Shown here piece after piece: positions 34,235 through 43,242 of a stretch of 64,000 nucleotides of DNA. Each line of letters opens with the position of its first letter. Positions within the stretch are counted from its first letter, which is position 1. The DNA comes from Pedobacter sp. AJM. GTDB taxonomy: Bacteria; Bacteroidota; Bacteroidia; Sphingobacteriales; Sphingobacteriaceae. Both the position numbers and the translations under genes were made by a program. Location: positions 186,001 through 250,000 of the forward strand of contig NZ_NHOT01000010.1 in the NCBI RefSeq assembly GCF_002197755.1, given 5' to 3'. The notes below the pieces were generated by a model. It did no database searches. It saw only the letters and a program-made list of their open reading frames with translations, and was not told the DNA's origin.

Positions 34235-34843
34235 GTGGAAAAGGTTAAAGTTTTAGCGCAGTATATGCCAGAACCAGCGGCACCGCTCATTGCAAAGTGG
34301 ATTGATTATTTTCAGTGTGAATTTAAGATCGCTAAAACCCGTTCAACCAAACTGGGCGATTACCGCCATCCTTATCAGGGCAAGGGCCACAGAATTTCGG
34401 TAAACTTTAACCTCAATCATTACGCCTTTCTGGTAACTACTGTCCATGAATTTGCGCACTTACTCACCTGGAACGATTTCAAGAACAAAGTAAAACCTCA
34501 TGGTGCAGAGTGGAAAAAAAACTTCCAGCGGATGATGGTTCCGTTTTTCGATATGCACATCTTTCCGGCAGATATTCATCAGGCCATAAATAATTATATG
34601 TCCAATCCGGCTGCATCAAGTTGCTCTGACCTGCATTTATCACGTGTTTTAAAAAAGTATGATCGCAATCAAACGGAGACTTTACATTTAGAACAAATTC
34701 CGCTTAACGCTAACTTTAAAATTAAAGATGGCCGGCGTTTTACCAAAGGAGAACGAATCAGAAAGCGCTACCGCTGTATTTGTCTGGATGATAAACGTTT
34801 GTATCTGTTTAATCCCTTAGCGGAGGTTTTTGTGGTAGAATAA
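34235..34843 (+). CDS. SprT-like zinc metalloprotease-fold protein
   Basis: The 202-residue protein begins at a GTG (34235). The zinc site is HEFAH (71-75) in LVTTVHEFAHLLTW with a third His in KPHGAEWKKNFQ, the layout of the SprT/Spartan fold. The C-terminal RYRCICLDDKRLYLFNP has a CxC but not the full four-cysteine zinc ribbon of E. coli SprT. Spartan relatives cut DNA-protein crosslinks; bacterial SprT-like proteins are poorly known. The preceding TTATCTTAG about 14 bp upstream may be a -7 box, which supports the GTG start. Confidence 0.82.
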   Translation: MEKVKVLAQYMPEPAAPLIAKWIDYFQCEFKIAKTRSTKLGDYRHPYQGKGHRISVNFNLNHYAFLVTTVHEFAHLLTWNDFKNKVKPHGAEWKKNFQRMMVPFFDMHIFPADIHQAINNYMSNPAASSCSDLHLSRVLKKYDRNQTETLHLEQIPLNANFKIKDGRRFTKGERIRKRYRCICLDDKRLYLFNPLAEVFVVE

Positions 34844-34895
34844 TTTTTTCGCGATCGCCCTGCTGAACTGTTCCGGCATCTTTATCAACAAAAAG

Positions 34896-34916
34896 ACCCT
34901 GAAATAAATTCAGGGT
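34896..34916 (-). terminator. Terminator of the adenine deaminase gene
   Basis: The stem ACCCTGAA/TTCAGGGT with loop TTTAT on the minus strand is followed by CTTTTTG. It lies 11 bp after the stop at 34927. CTGAA...TTCAGGGTGACG is also a sequence commonly dispersed in gaps of such genomes. Confidence 0.65.
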
Positions 34917-34926
34917 GACGAACGCC

Positions 34927-36564
34927 TTACACAAACTCAAACTTATCCCCATCAAATAAACCTTTATCGCTCAGCTTTAAATGTGGAATCACTAAGAGTG
35001 CCATAAAAGAAAGTGTCATGAAAGGAGCGACCAAAGTCGAACCCAATTTCTTGGCAAACTGATCAATTGAGGTATAACGCTCAGCCACCTGATAGCCGTT
35101 TTGGTTACTCATCAAACCCGCTACCGGTAAAGGCAGAACCTCTTCTTTCCCATCTCCTAATGCAACTACACCACCAGTTTCTTTAATAACCAGATTAACT
35201 GCATCACAAATGCTTTTGTCATCTACACCAACAGCAATGATGTTATGACTGTCATGCGCTACGCTGGATGCAATAGCGCCTTTTATGAGGCCAAAATTTT
35301 TCACAAAGGAAACAGCAATGGGGGCGTTATGATAACGATTCACCACCACTATTTTTAATACATCATTCTTCAAATCGCTGACGATGTTTCCATTTAAAAC
35401 CTGAGGTTTGGAGTAAAGCCTGTTGGTAATTAACTGCCCGTCTAAAGCTTCGATCACTGGGATTTCCTGCTGGTCTGTAAACGGATAAACAAAATCTTCT
35501 TCTTTTTTGAAACTGCAGCTGAAATGGTTTACTGATTCCTGATCAGGCAGGTGCTTCACCCAGTCTCCAGCTGTTTTTCCATTTTCAGCAAGCAATATGC
35601 CGTCGATGTAGGTTTGTTTAACCTGAAAGTTTTTCAGATCTTCGATCACGATAAAATCTGCCGGATCATTAAGCTTTAGGGTACCAACATCCAGTTTATA
35701 ATGAAGAACCGGATTAATACACGCAGCCTGAAGAACATTAAAAATATCTATTCCTTTATCTATTGCCCTTGCACAAAGTGCATTAATATGATTGTCGACC
35801 AAACTATCAGGATGTTTGTCGTCACTGCAAAACATCATCATGTCGGGCCATTCATTTAATAAACCGATCAGGGCATCGAAATTTTTAGCGGCACTTCCCT
35901 CGCGGATGAGGATTTTCATCCCACGCTGTAATTTATCCAATGCTTCTTCAGCAGTGAAACATTCATGATCTGTAGAAATACCGGCATCAATATACTGTTG
36001 AACGGTATCACCACGTAAACCTGGGGCATGCCCGTCTACAGGTTTGCCCAATTTATGTGCAGAAGCAATTTTCTGTAAAACCTCTTCATCTTTAAAAAGC
36101 ACACCCGGAAAATTCATCATTTCACTCAGGTATTTGATCTCCGGCCGTTCTAAAAGCTTGCTAACATCATCATGATTGAGTTCGGCTCCTGCTGTTTCAA
36201 AAATGGTAGCCGGCACGCAGCTGGGTGCACCAAAATTGAACTTAAAAGGTACGGTATTTCCGTTTTCAATCATAAACTCAACACCTTTCATGCCGCAAAC
36301 ATTGGCAATTTCGTGTGGATCACTAATGGTAGAAACTGTTCCGTGCACAACCGCTAATCTGGCAAATTCACTCGGAATTAACATGCTGCTTTCAATATGT
36401 ACATGGCTGTCGATGAATCCTGGCAAAATAAAATGAGTATCTTCTTTTGCTTCGGAAATCGCGTTTATACACTTTATTTTTCCATCCTCAACTTCTACTT
36501 CGCCAAAGAAAATATTTCGGTTTGTGATATCAACTATGTTTCCTTTGACTTTAAAATTGTTCAT
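34927..36564 (-). CDS. ade: Adenine deaminase
   Basis: The 545-residue amidohydrolase has the metal-binding FIDSHVHIESSML (about 49-61), HGTVSTISDPHEIANVCG, DGHAPGLRGD and CSDDKHPDSLVDNHINA, followed by the Ade C-terminal domain (VAHDSHNIIAVGVDD, LPLPVAGLMSN). It converts adenine to hypoxanthine for purine salvage. Length fits the family. It is followed by its own terminator. Confidence 0.95.
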   Translation of the reverse strand: MNNFKVKGNIVDITNRNIFFGEVEVEDGKIKCINAISEAKEDTHFILPGFIDSHVHIESSMLIPSEFARLAVVHGTVSTISDPHEIANVCGMKGVEFMIENGNTVPFKFNFGAPSCVPATIFETAGAELNHDDVSKLLERPEIKYLSEMMNFPGVLFKDEEVLQKIASAHKLGKPVDGHAPGLRGDTVQQYIDAGISTDHECFTAEEALDKLQRGMKILIREGSAAKNFDALIGLLNEWPDMMMFCSDDKHPDSLVDNHINALCARAIDKGIDIFNVLQAACINPVLHYKLDVGTLKLNDPADFIVIEDLKNFQVKQTYIDGILLAENGKTAGDWVKHLPDQESVNHFSCSFKKEEDFVYPFTDQQEIPVIEALDGQLITNRLYSKPQVLNGNIVSDLKNDVLKIVVVNRYHNAPIAVSFVKNFGLIKGAIASSVAHDSHNIIAVGVDDKSICDAVNLVIKETGGVVALGDGKEEVLPLPVAGLMSNQNGYQVAERYTSIDQFAKKLGSTLVAPFMTLSFMALLVIPHLKLSDKGLFDGDKFEFV

Positions 36565-36583
36565 TTGTGCTTTTTATGAATTG

Positions 36584-36642
36584 GCCACAGAAATACAGAT
36601 TGGGATGGAATGACAACTAATATCTTCCGGAATTTCTGTGGC
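36584..36642. repeat. Inverted repeat between ade and the E1 gene
   Basis: GCCACAGAAAT (36584-36594) and ATTTCTGTGGC (36632-36642) are perfect 11-bp inverted copies with 37 bp between them. This could be a weak terminator for the E1 gene or another inverted word pair of the CACAGA type. Confidence 0.5.
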
Positions 36643-36651
36643 AAAAATTAT

Positions 36652-38628
36652 TTAATATTTTAATAACTTATCTATCGTTTGCGCTAATCTCGCTTTCGCT
36701 AAAAAATCTTCCTCCAATATTTTACTCATCGGAATTGCGGTGTCTAAACTGGCGCATCGCATAACCGGAGCATCCAAATCAGTAAAACAATGTTCTCCGA
36801 TCCAGGCTGAAATTTCAGCACCAAATCCATTGGTTAACGTGTCCTCATGCAAAATTAAAACTCTTCCCGTTGTTCTTACTGCTTTGGCAACAGTTTCTTT
36901 ATCCCAGGGTTGCAATGTTCTTAAATCAATTAAGGTTGCATCGCTATCCGGATTGTTTTTTAGGTAATCTAAAGCCCAATGAACGCCTAAACCATAAGTT
37001 ATGATGGTGAACTTTTCGCCTTTTTTTAAAGTAACGGCCTTTCCAATGGCAGTAGTGTAATAACCATCGGGAACAGGAGCGGTTAAGCTTCTGTATAAAT
37101 ACTTATGCTCAAAATAAAGCACAGGATTTGGGTCTTCAATGGCAGCCAGTAATAATCCTTTTGCATCAGCCGGAAAAGCGGGGTAAACAATTTTCAATCC
37201 CGGGGTTTTGGTGAACCAGGCTTCATTGCTTTGTGAGTGAAATGGTCCGGCACCCGTTCCAGCCCCTGTAGGCATACGTATCACTACATCGGCCTTTTCG
37301 CCCCACCGATAATGTGTTTTCGCTAAATTGTTTACAATCTGATTAAATCCAACGGTTACAAAATCTGCAAATTGCATTTCTACCACAGCCTTATAGCCAT
37401 TGATGGATAAACCCAAGCCCGCACCAACAATGGCAGATTCGCAAATCGGTGTGTTCCTTACCCTTTCTTTACCATATTTAGCGGTAAAGCCATCTGTAAT
37501 TTTAAAGGCTCCTCCATAGTCTGCAATGTCTTGTCCCATTAAAACCAAATTGGGGTATTTTTGCATGGCCAAGTCCAGTCCTTCGCTTATGGCATCCAGA
37601 TATCGCTTTTCAGTTGATGAGTGTTCCGGTTCTGTAACCTGTTGAGCGAAGGGAAAATACATATCAGCTTCTTCATGATGGGGATCTGCCGCTGGTTCCG
37701 GTTCATTAAAGGCTTCTTCCACTTCCAGTTCAATGTCCCGTTTATTTTTAATTTTGAGATCAATGATTGAGTCGGATGTTAAAATACCTTGCTCAATTAA
37801 ATAAGCTTCATAATTGCTGAGCGGATCTTTCTTTTCCCATTCCTCAAATAATTCCTGAGGAACGTATTTAGTACCTGATGCTTCTTCGTGTCCACGCATC
37901 CTGAAGGTGATACATTCCAATAAAACCGGCCGCGGATTTTGACGAATATCCGTTGCAATACGATCAATCGTATCGTAAACTTCTAAAATGTTGTTGCCAT
38001 CTACCTGGATTCCTTCTATGCCATAGCCAACGGCTTTATCAACTAAATTTTTGCAGCTGAATTGCTCTGATTTTGGTGTGGATAATCCGTAACCGTTATT
38101 CTCAATGAGGAAAATAACCGGAAGATTCCAAACAGCGGCAACATTTACAGCTTCGTGGAAATCGCCTTCACTGGTTGCACCTTCTCCGGTATAAACCAGT
38201 GTAGCATTAGGCCGCTGGCGTAATACATCAGCCAATGCTATACCATCAGCCAATGCCATTTGCGGACCGAGATGGGATATCATTCCAATAATTTTATAAT
38301 CTTGTGTGCCAAAATGGAAAGAGCGGTCGCGACCCTTAGTAAAGCCGGTGATTTTGCCCTGCCACTGTGCCACCAATTTTTTTAATGGAATACCACGCGA
38401 GGTGAAAACACCCAGGTTGCGGTGCATGGGTAAAATATATTCATCATTATGCATCGCCAAAGTGCTGCCTACTGCGATGGCTTCCTGACCAATACCCGAA
38501 AACCATTTTCCAATTCTGCCCTGGCGCAATAATTTTAGCATTTTCTCTTCTACCAAACGGGGATAAAGCAGCTTTTTATATAAATTCAGTAAGAATTTGT
38601 CGTCTTTATCTCCTCTGTGAAATTGCAT
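36652..38628 (-). CDS. 2-oxoacid dehydrogenase E1, alpha and beta subunits fused
   Basis: The 658-residue product joins two subunits. Residues about 1-310 are E1 alpha, with the ThDP motif YTGEGATSEGDFHEAVNVAA and FLIENNGYGLST. Residues about 335-658 are E1 beta, with VLMGQDIADYGGAFKIT, NTPICESAIVGAGLGL and FHSQSNEAWFTKTPGLKIV, and the transketolase C-terminal IITYGLGVHWALDYL. An acidic linker (about 300-325) joins them. Fused E1 is normal in Bacteroidota and probably decarboxylates branched-chain 2-oxoacids for branched fatty-acid primers. E2 and E3 genes are not in the window. Confidence 0.93.
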   Translation of the reverse strand: MQFHRGDKDDKFLLNLYKKLLYPRLVEEKMLKLLRQGRIGKWFSGIGQEAIAVGSTLAMHNDEYILPMHRNLGVFTSRGIPLKKLVAQWQGKITGFTKGRDRSFHFGTQDYKIIGMISHLGPQMALADGIALADVLRQRPNATLVYTGEGATSEGDFHEAVNVAAVWNLPVIFLIENNGYGLSTPKSEQFSCKNLVDKAVGYGIEGIQVDGNNILEVYDTIDRIATDIRQNPRPVLLECITFRMRGHEEASGTKYVPQELFEEWEKKDPLSNYEAYLIEQGILTSDSIIDLKIKNKRDIELEVEEAFNEPEPAADPHHEEADMYFPFAQQVTEPEHSSTEKRYLDAISEGLDLAMQKYPNLVLMGQDIADYGGAFKITDGFTAKYGKERVRNTPICESAIVGAGLGLSINGYKAVVEMQFADFVTVGFNQIVNNLAKTHYRWGEKADVVIRMPTGAGTGAGPFHSQSNEAWFTKTPGLKIVYPAFPADAKGLLLAAIEDPNPVLYFEHKYLYRSLTAPVPDGYYTTAIGKAVTLKKGEKFTIITYGLGVHWALDYLKNNPDSDATLIDLRTLQPWDKETVAKAVRTTGRVLILHEDTLTNGFGAEISAWIGEHCFTDLDAPVMRCASLDTAIPMSKILEEDFLAKARLAQTIDKLLKY

Positions 38629-38658
38629 ATCTGGTTATTTTGACTAATGACTCTGGAC

Positions 38659-40044
38659 TCAAGACTCCTTACTTTTCTTCAACTCTTCCCACTGTTTAGC
38701 AAAGGATTTATCGGCTACCGCCGGCATTTCACGATATTTACCCCAGCTTTTTTTAAAAAAGGATTTAAGCATAAAATTTTTAAACTTTCCGCCGAAGAAA
38801 TCCATCCATTTACGTTTCTGCATCATCCGGTTAAACATTCCCCAGCCCATTTCTTCCACCTTACCGTTTTCATGTGCTGTTGCAGCATCTCTGCGGTTCA
38901 GCAAAAGCATCTTGTGGATGTCAATTTTAACCGGACAAACTTCTGAACATTTTCCGCACAAACTTGAGGCATAACTTAAGTGTTTAAACTCTTCCATGCC
39001 CTTAAGGTGCGGCGTAATTACAGCGCCAATTGGTCCGCTATAGGTGGTATTATAGGTATGACCACCGATGTTTTTATAAACCGGACAAGCATTTAAACAT
39101 GCTCCGCAACGGATGCAGTATAGGCCCTGGCGCTGGTCTTTTTGAGCAAGTAAATTTGTACGGCCATTATCTAAAAGGATAACGTACATTTCTTCAGGGC
39201 CATCGGTTTCATTTGGCTGACGCGGGCCACTTAAAATGGTATTGTAAACCGTTAAGTTTTGTCCGGTTCCGTGTGAGGCCAGCAGCGGCCAGAATAAATC
39301 TAAATCTGCCATGGAAGGGATTACCTTTTCAATACCCACAATAGCAATATGTATTTTTGGGAAAGTGGTACTTAAACGGGCATTCCCTTCATTTTCAGTA
39401 AGCGCAATACTGCCGGTATCAGCAATCAGGAAGTTCCCACCACTGATGCCGATATCTGCTTTTAAATATTTATCGCGAAGCAATTCACGTGCTTTTTGAA
39501 CGAGCTGTGGTGGCGTGGCATCTATAGGCGTACCGAATTTATCATGAAACAATTTGGCAATGTCGGTTGCACTCAGGTGCATGGCTGGCGTAACAATATG
39601 ATAAGGTGCTTGCCCCAGCAATTGCACAATGTATTCACCTAAATCGCTTTCTAAAGATTCGATTTGGTTACTTTCCAGGAAATCATTCAGGTGAATTTCC
39701 TCGGTGGTCATCGATTTTGATTTGATTACCGTTTTGCCATTATTGCGTTGGATGATGTTCAGGATCTCCCGCTGGGCTTCTTCGGCATCATTTGCCCAGA
39801 TGACTTTGCCTCCTCGACGTTGAAAATTTGATTCAAACTCAGGCAGGAATTTATCCAGATTCTCCATCACACGCCATTTGATCACGTGAGCCTTCTTTTT
39901 AGATGCCTCGAGGTTTTCGAATTTTGATAATCCACGTTCTACTGCCGTATTGTATTTGCCAATATTATAATTTATGGTTTTACGATGCGGTAAATCGAAA
40001 GCTTTTTCATCAGATTTTTCTAAAAATTCCTCGGCTGTCTTCAT
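38659..40044 (-). CDS. LutB/LldF-like iron-sulfur protein
   Basis: The start is set at MKTAEEFLEKSDEKAFDLPH (461 residues), because the longer frame would begin inside the upstream terminator. A LUD domain spans about 60-290 (LGQAPYHIVTPAMHLSATDIA, DIGISGGNFLIADTGSIALTENEGNARL). Two 4Fe-4S motifs follow: CIRCGACLNACPVYKNIGG and SLCGKCSEVCPVKI. In Bacillus, LutABC oxidises L-lactate. Here neither LutA nor LutC is adjacent. It starts about 30 bp upstream of the E1 gene on the same strand. Confidence 0.9.
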   Translation of the reverse strand: MKTAEEFLEKSDEKAFDLPHRKTINYNIGKYNTAVERGLSKFENLEASKKKAHVIKWRVMENLDKFLPEFESNFQRRGGKVIWANDAEEAQREILNIIQRNNGKTVIKSKSMTTEEIHLNDFLESNQIESLESDLGEYIVQLLGQAPYHIVTPAMHLSATDIAKLFHDKFGTPIDATPPQLVQKARELLRDKYLKADIGISGGNFLIADTGSIALTENEGNARLSTTFPKIHIAIVGIEKVIPSMADLDLFWPLLASHGTGQNLTVYNTILSGPRQPNETDGPEEMYVILLDNGRTNLLAQKDQRQGLYCIRCGACLNACPVYKNIGGHTYNTTYSGPIGAVITPHLKGMEEFKHLSYASSLCGKCSEVCPVKIDIHKMLLLNRRDAATAHENGKVEEMGWGMFNRMMQKRKWMDFFGGKFKNFMLKSFFKKSWGKYREMPAVADKSFAKQWEELKKSKES

Positions 40045-40051
40045 CATAAAC

Positions 40052-40080
40052 CAAAGATATGAATTTCTACTGCCGCCAAA
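40052..40080 (-). promoter_or_regulatory. Promoter of the LutB-like gene
   Basis: Minus-strand TATCTTTG at 40059-40052 is a perfect -7 box, with TTTG at 40080-40077 seventeen bp upstream. The box ends only 7 bp before the ATG, so the message would be leaderless or nearly so. Confidence 0.6.
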
Positions 40081-40096
40081 AGTAATGTGCATAAAA

Positions 40097-40121
40097 AAGC
40101 CTCCCGAATATCAGGAGGCTT
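40097..40121 (-). terminator. Rho-independent terminator of the M28 peptidase gene
   Basis: The 8-bp stem AAGCCTCC/GGAGGCTT on the minus strand runs straight into TTTTTTAT. It lies 16 bp after the peptidase stop codon. Confidence 0.9.
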
Positions 40122-40136
40122 GATTTTATGACTTTA

Positions 40137-41774
40137 TTATTTCTTAGGATTTCCTTTTCCATCTAAATCAACGGCTGGTCTTTTCGCACCATTAGCCAGT
40201 TCCCAGGCAGTGTAGTAAGTTAATTTTGCCCTTTTTGTCAATAGAGTGAAGTTAATCTTGCTAACTTCATCCCCCGGCCTGTGGTAATCCTGTTCCAGCA
40301 TTCCGTCATAATAGAAAATAATTGGAATACCCAGTTTAGCAAAGTTATAATGATCTGAACGGTAATAAATGCGCTGGGTATCCTGAGGATCATCATATTT
40401 ATAATCCAGTTTCATTTTAGTATAAGTTGCATTTACCTGTTCACTTAACTTACCTAAATCAGAACTCAACATTTTTGAACCTACAGAATAAATATAATTG
40501 GCAGAATCAGGTTTTCCAAGATACTCCTCACCGATACGGCCAATCATATCTGTATTTAAATCTGCAATGGTATTCTCTACCGGAAAAACAGGATGTTGCG
40601 AGTACCAATCAGAACCCCACAAACCTTTTTCTTCTCCTACTACGGTCATAAATAAAATGCTCCGTTTCGGGCCTTTACCTGCTTTTTTTGCATCAGTAAA
40701 TGCTTTAGCCATTAAAAGAACACCAGTGGTGCCTGATCCGTCATCATCTGCGCCGTTATTAATTTTGTCTGGCCCTTCTACTTCAGGTGTAATTCCAATA
40801 TGATCGTAATGACCGGTTAATACCAGCACTTCTTTTTTAAGTTTAGGATCAGAACCTTCTAAATAACCCAACACGTTTTCTCCACGAACAGCCATTCCTT
40901 TTTTCATTGCACTTGCAGAAAGGGCAACATTGATGGTTTGAGATGCTGGTTTTGTTGTTTCAGCTGTCTTTTTCTGAAAAGCATCAACAGAAGTATTTGC
41001 CGCTTTTAAAATTTCATTTGCAGTAGCTGTGGAAATGCTGATGATAGTAAAAGGGTTTTGTTTTTTCATGCGCTCTACCACTTCTTCTGTTCTCATTATC
41101 ACTTGGCCCGCTTCATAGGCTGCTTTGCGTTCCGGAGAGATCTGATCAACAGCAGGGTCAATTACAATTACTGCTTTTGCCTTATTTTGGGCCAGGTAAT
41201 TTAATTTTTTTTGCCTCGCCATCATGGCCGCGCGTCTGTCTGTTTTATCCGTAGCTTTCAAAGTTGGGTCTCCCGATCCAAAAATCATCACGACTTTGCC
41301 TTCAATGTTAAGGCCATCATATTCGTTAAAACCATCTTTAGAAATTCCATAACCTGCAAAAACAACTTCATCTGCACTGAAAGTGAAGCCATTTAAACCT
41401 ACGGCATTACTGGTAATCAGATAATCTTTGTATGCTTGTTTTGGCTGTCCGTTGATGGTGAACATACTTTCACTAACCACATAACTGGCAAGGTCAATTT
41501 TCTGGAAGTAACTGCCGTCAACCGGTCCTTTTAATCCGATTGATTTAAAATAATCGCGAATGTAATCTGCAGCCATCCAGGCACCTTTTTTTCCGGTTTC
41601 CCGTCCTTCATATGCATCAGAAGCTAAAACAGAAAGGTGTTTGAATGCCGTTTCAGGATTAATAGCCTTGCTGAATCTGATGGCATCTTTGTTTGGTACC
41701 AGTGGTTTAACTTGTGCAAAGCAGGAAACACTAAGTAGTGAGGCTAGCCCAAGGGTTAAAAATCTTTTATTCAT
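40137..41774 (-). CDS. M28-family zinc aminopeptidase, secreted
   Basis: The 545-residue protein has a signal peptide (about 1-20, SVSCFAQ). An inserted PA-like domain spans about 130-290. The M28 catalytic domain has the metal ligands in LTGHYDHIG (about 319-327), NNGADDDGSGTTGVL (about 340-354) and TVVGEEKGLWGSDWY, plus YYRSDHYNFAKLGIP near the end. It probably trims peptides in the periplasm or outside the cell. It is monocistronic, with its own terminator. Confidence 0.92.
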   Translation of the reverse strand: MNKRFLTLGLASLLSVSCFAQVKPLVPNKDAIRFSKAINPETAFKHLSVLASDAYEGRETGKKGAWMAADYIRDYFKSIGLKGPVDGSYFQKIDLASYVVSESMFTINGQPKQAYKDYLITSNAVGLNGFTFSADEVVFAGYGISKDGFNEYDGLNIEGKVVMIFGSGDPTLKATDKTDRRAAMMARQKKLNYLAQNKAKAVIVIDPAVDQISPERKAAYEAGQVIMRTEEVVERMKKQNPFTIISISTATANEILKAANTSVDAFQKKTAETTKPASQTINVALSASAMKKGMAVRGENVLGYLEGSDPKLKKEVLVLTGHYDHIGITPEVEGPDKINNGADDDGSGTTGVLLMAKAFTDAKKAGKGPKRSILFMTVVGEEKGLWGSDWYSQHPVFPVENTIADLNTDMIGRIGEEYLGKPDSANYIYSVGSKMLSSDLGKLSEQVNATYTKMKLDYKYDDPQDTQRIYYRSDHYNFAKLGIPIIFYYDGMLEQDYHRPGDEVSKINFTLLTKRAKLTYYTAWELANGAKRPAVDLDGKGNPKK

Positions 41775-41804
41775 TATGGGTAATGGTTAGTTGAGTGAAT
41801 AGGG

Positions 41805-42242
41805 TTAACATGAAATTTTTTCAATTCTGTTTTGATGACGGCCGCCTTCAAATGCAGTATTTAAAAAAGTGTTGGTGATTTCTTTGGCCTGTGCTATTGA
41901 AACAAATCTGGCTGGGATACATAAGATGTTGGCATTGTTATGCTTTCGAACCAAAGCGGCCACTTCATTCTCCCAGCATAAGCCGGCCCTGATTCCGTTA
42001 TGTTTATTCGCGGTAATGGCCACACCATTTGCAGAACCGCAAAGCAGTATGCCATAAGTAAATTCGCCTTTTTCTACCGAGGAGGCCAGGGGGTGTGCAA
42101 AGTCAGGATAATCAACTGAAACAGCAGAATGTGGTCCAAAATCTTTTACTTCATAATCTTTTAGAAAATCCTTAAGTATTTCCTTGTATTCAAAGCCTGC
42201 ATGATCACCTCCAATGGCGATTTTAATTTTAGTCTCAGACAT
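41805..42242 (-). CDS. rpiB: Ribose-5-phosphate isomerase B
   Basis: The ATG giving MSETKIKIAIGGDHAGFEYK is chosen; the frame also extends two codons to a TTG. The 145-residue protein has GGDHAGFEYK, DYPDFAHPLAS, the catalytic Cys in LLCGSANGVAITANK, and the C-terminal FEGGRHQNRI. It interconverts ribose-5-phosphate and ribulose-5-phosphate. It lies 30 bp upstream of the M28 gene and 46 bp after tatC on the same strand. Confidence 0.95.
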   Translation of the reverse strand: MSETKIKIAIGGDHAGFEYKEILKDFLKDYEVKDFGPHSAVSVDYPDFAHPLASSVEKGEFTYGILLCGSANGVAITANKHNGIRAGLCWENEVAALVRKHNNANILCIPARFVSIAQAKEITNTFLNTAFEGGRHQNRIEKISC

Positions 42243-42287
42243 GTTCAAATTTATACAGAATTATAAAATCTGTTCGTAATGTTTTTG

Positions 42288-43172
42288 TTAGTTAGCATAG
42301 AAAGCAGCATCTGCTTTTTTCTTCTTTCTTTCGATGTATGCAGATACGAAAATACTTAATTCATATAATAAGAATAAAGGCGTGGCCACAATCAGCATCG
42401 TCATGATATCCGGAGTTGGCGTTACAATGGCAGCTATAATCAGAATAATCACGGCGGCATATCTTCTGCTTGATCTCATCAGTTTAGGCGTCATTAATCC
42501 CAATTTCGATAAAATGAAAATAATGACCGGAAGCTCGAAAATGATACCTGTTCCTAAAGTTAATGTGGCAACAGAAGAAAGATAAGAATCTACGGTAAAA
42601 GTATTTTTAATTTCTGCACTTACGGTATAGCCTGTTAGGAAATTAACCGAAAGCGGACAAACCACGAAATAGCCGAAAAGAATACCAATGATAAACAGGA
42701 TGGATGCGAAAAAGACAAATCCGCTGGCAGATTTCCGTTCATTATCGTGTAGCGCTGGTTTAATGAAACGCCAGATTTCCCAGAGAAGATAGGGGAAGCC
42801 TGCAATAATGCCACACATTACGCACACATTGAGCTGCAGATTAAACTGACCAGCCATTTCAGTATTGATAATCTCACCATTAATTTTAGTGATACACATA
42901 TCTTTACCGAGTGAAGGAAAATTTTCAACCAGTTTGCACATCATTCTATAGGTCCAGAAATCAGGTTTTTTAGGTCCGAAAATAACTTTGTCTAAAATTT
43001 CTTCATTGAAATAGAAGGCGATACCTGTAAATACACCAATGGCAATTACGGCTCTGATTAAATGTTTACGGAGTACATCAAGGTGATCAAAAAAAGACAT
43101 TTCTGCTTCCAGTGTTGTTCCTTTTTGCCCGATTGCTTTGCGTAGGGATGTTTTTTCTGTAGTGTCGCTCAT
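42288..43172 (-). CDS. tatC: Sec-independent translocase subunit TatC
   Basis: The 294-residue membrane protein has six predicted helices. The N-terminal FFDHLDVLRKHLIRAVIAIGVF carries the conserved LR of TatC. A large first external loop follows, then FPYLLWEIWRFIKPAL, FELPVIIFILSKLGLM and IAAIVTPTPDIMTMLIVATPLFLLYE. The last is the hallmark TPxxD-like segment. It forms the receptor of the twin-arginine translocase. No tatA is in the window. Confidence 0.95.
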   Translation of the reverse strand: MSDTTEKTSLRKAIGQKGTTLEAEMSFFDHLDVLRKHLIRAVIAIGVFTGIAFYFNEEILDKVIFGPKKPDFWTYRMMCKLVENFPSLGKDMCITKINGEIINTEMAGQFNLQLNVCVMCGIIAGFPYLLWEIWRFIKPALHDNERKSASGFVFFASILFIIGILFGYFVVCPLSVNFLTGYTVSAEIKNTFTVDSYLSSVATLTLGTGIIFELPVIIFILSKLGLMTPKLMRSSRRYAAVIILIIAAIVTPTPDIMTMLIVATPLFLLYELSIFVSAYIERKKKKADAAFYAN

Positions 43173-43183
43173 GTTGAAAACAA

Positions 43184-43215
43184 AAATACCATTCTAAATG
43201 AATAGAATGGTATTT
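43184..43215 (-). terminator. Terminator of the fatty-acid operon
   Basis: A perfect 13-bp inverted repeat AAATACCATTCTA/TAGAATGGTATTT has a 6-nt loop, and TTTTTGTTTT follows on the minus strand. It is placed 28 bp after the accC stop. Confidence 0.9.
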
Positions 43216-43242
43216 ACGTGTTAAATATAGAAATAGTTTATA

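Noticed and set aside
38659..40092. Full-length open frame of the LutB-like gene from 40092
   Set aside because: The first 16 codons lie within the terminator and promoter region of the gap; ATG at 40044 fits the promoter.
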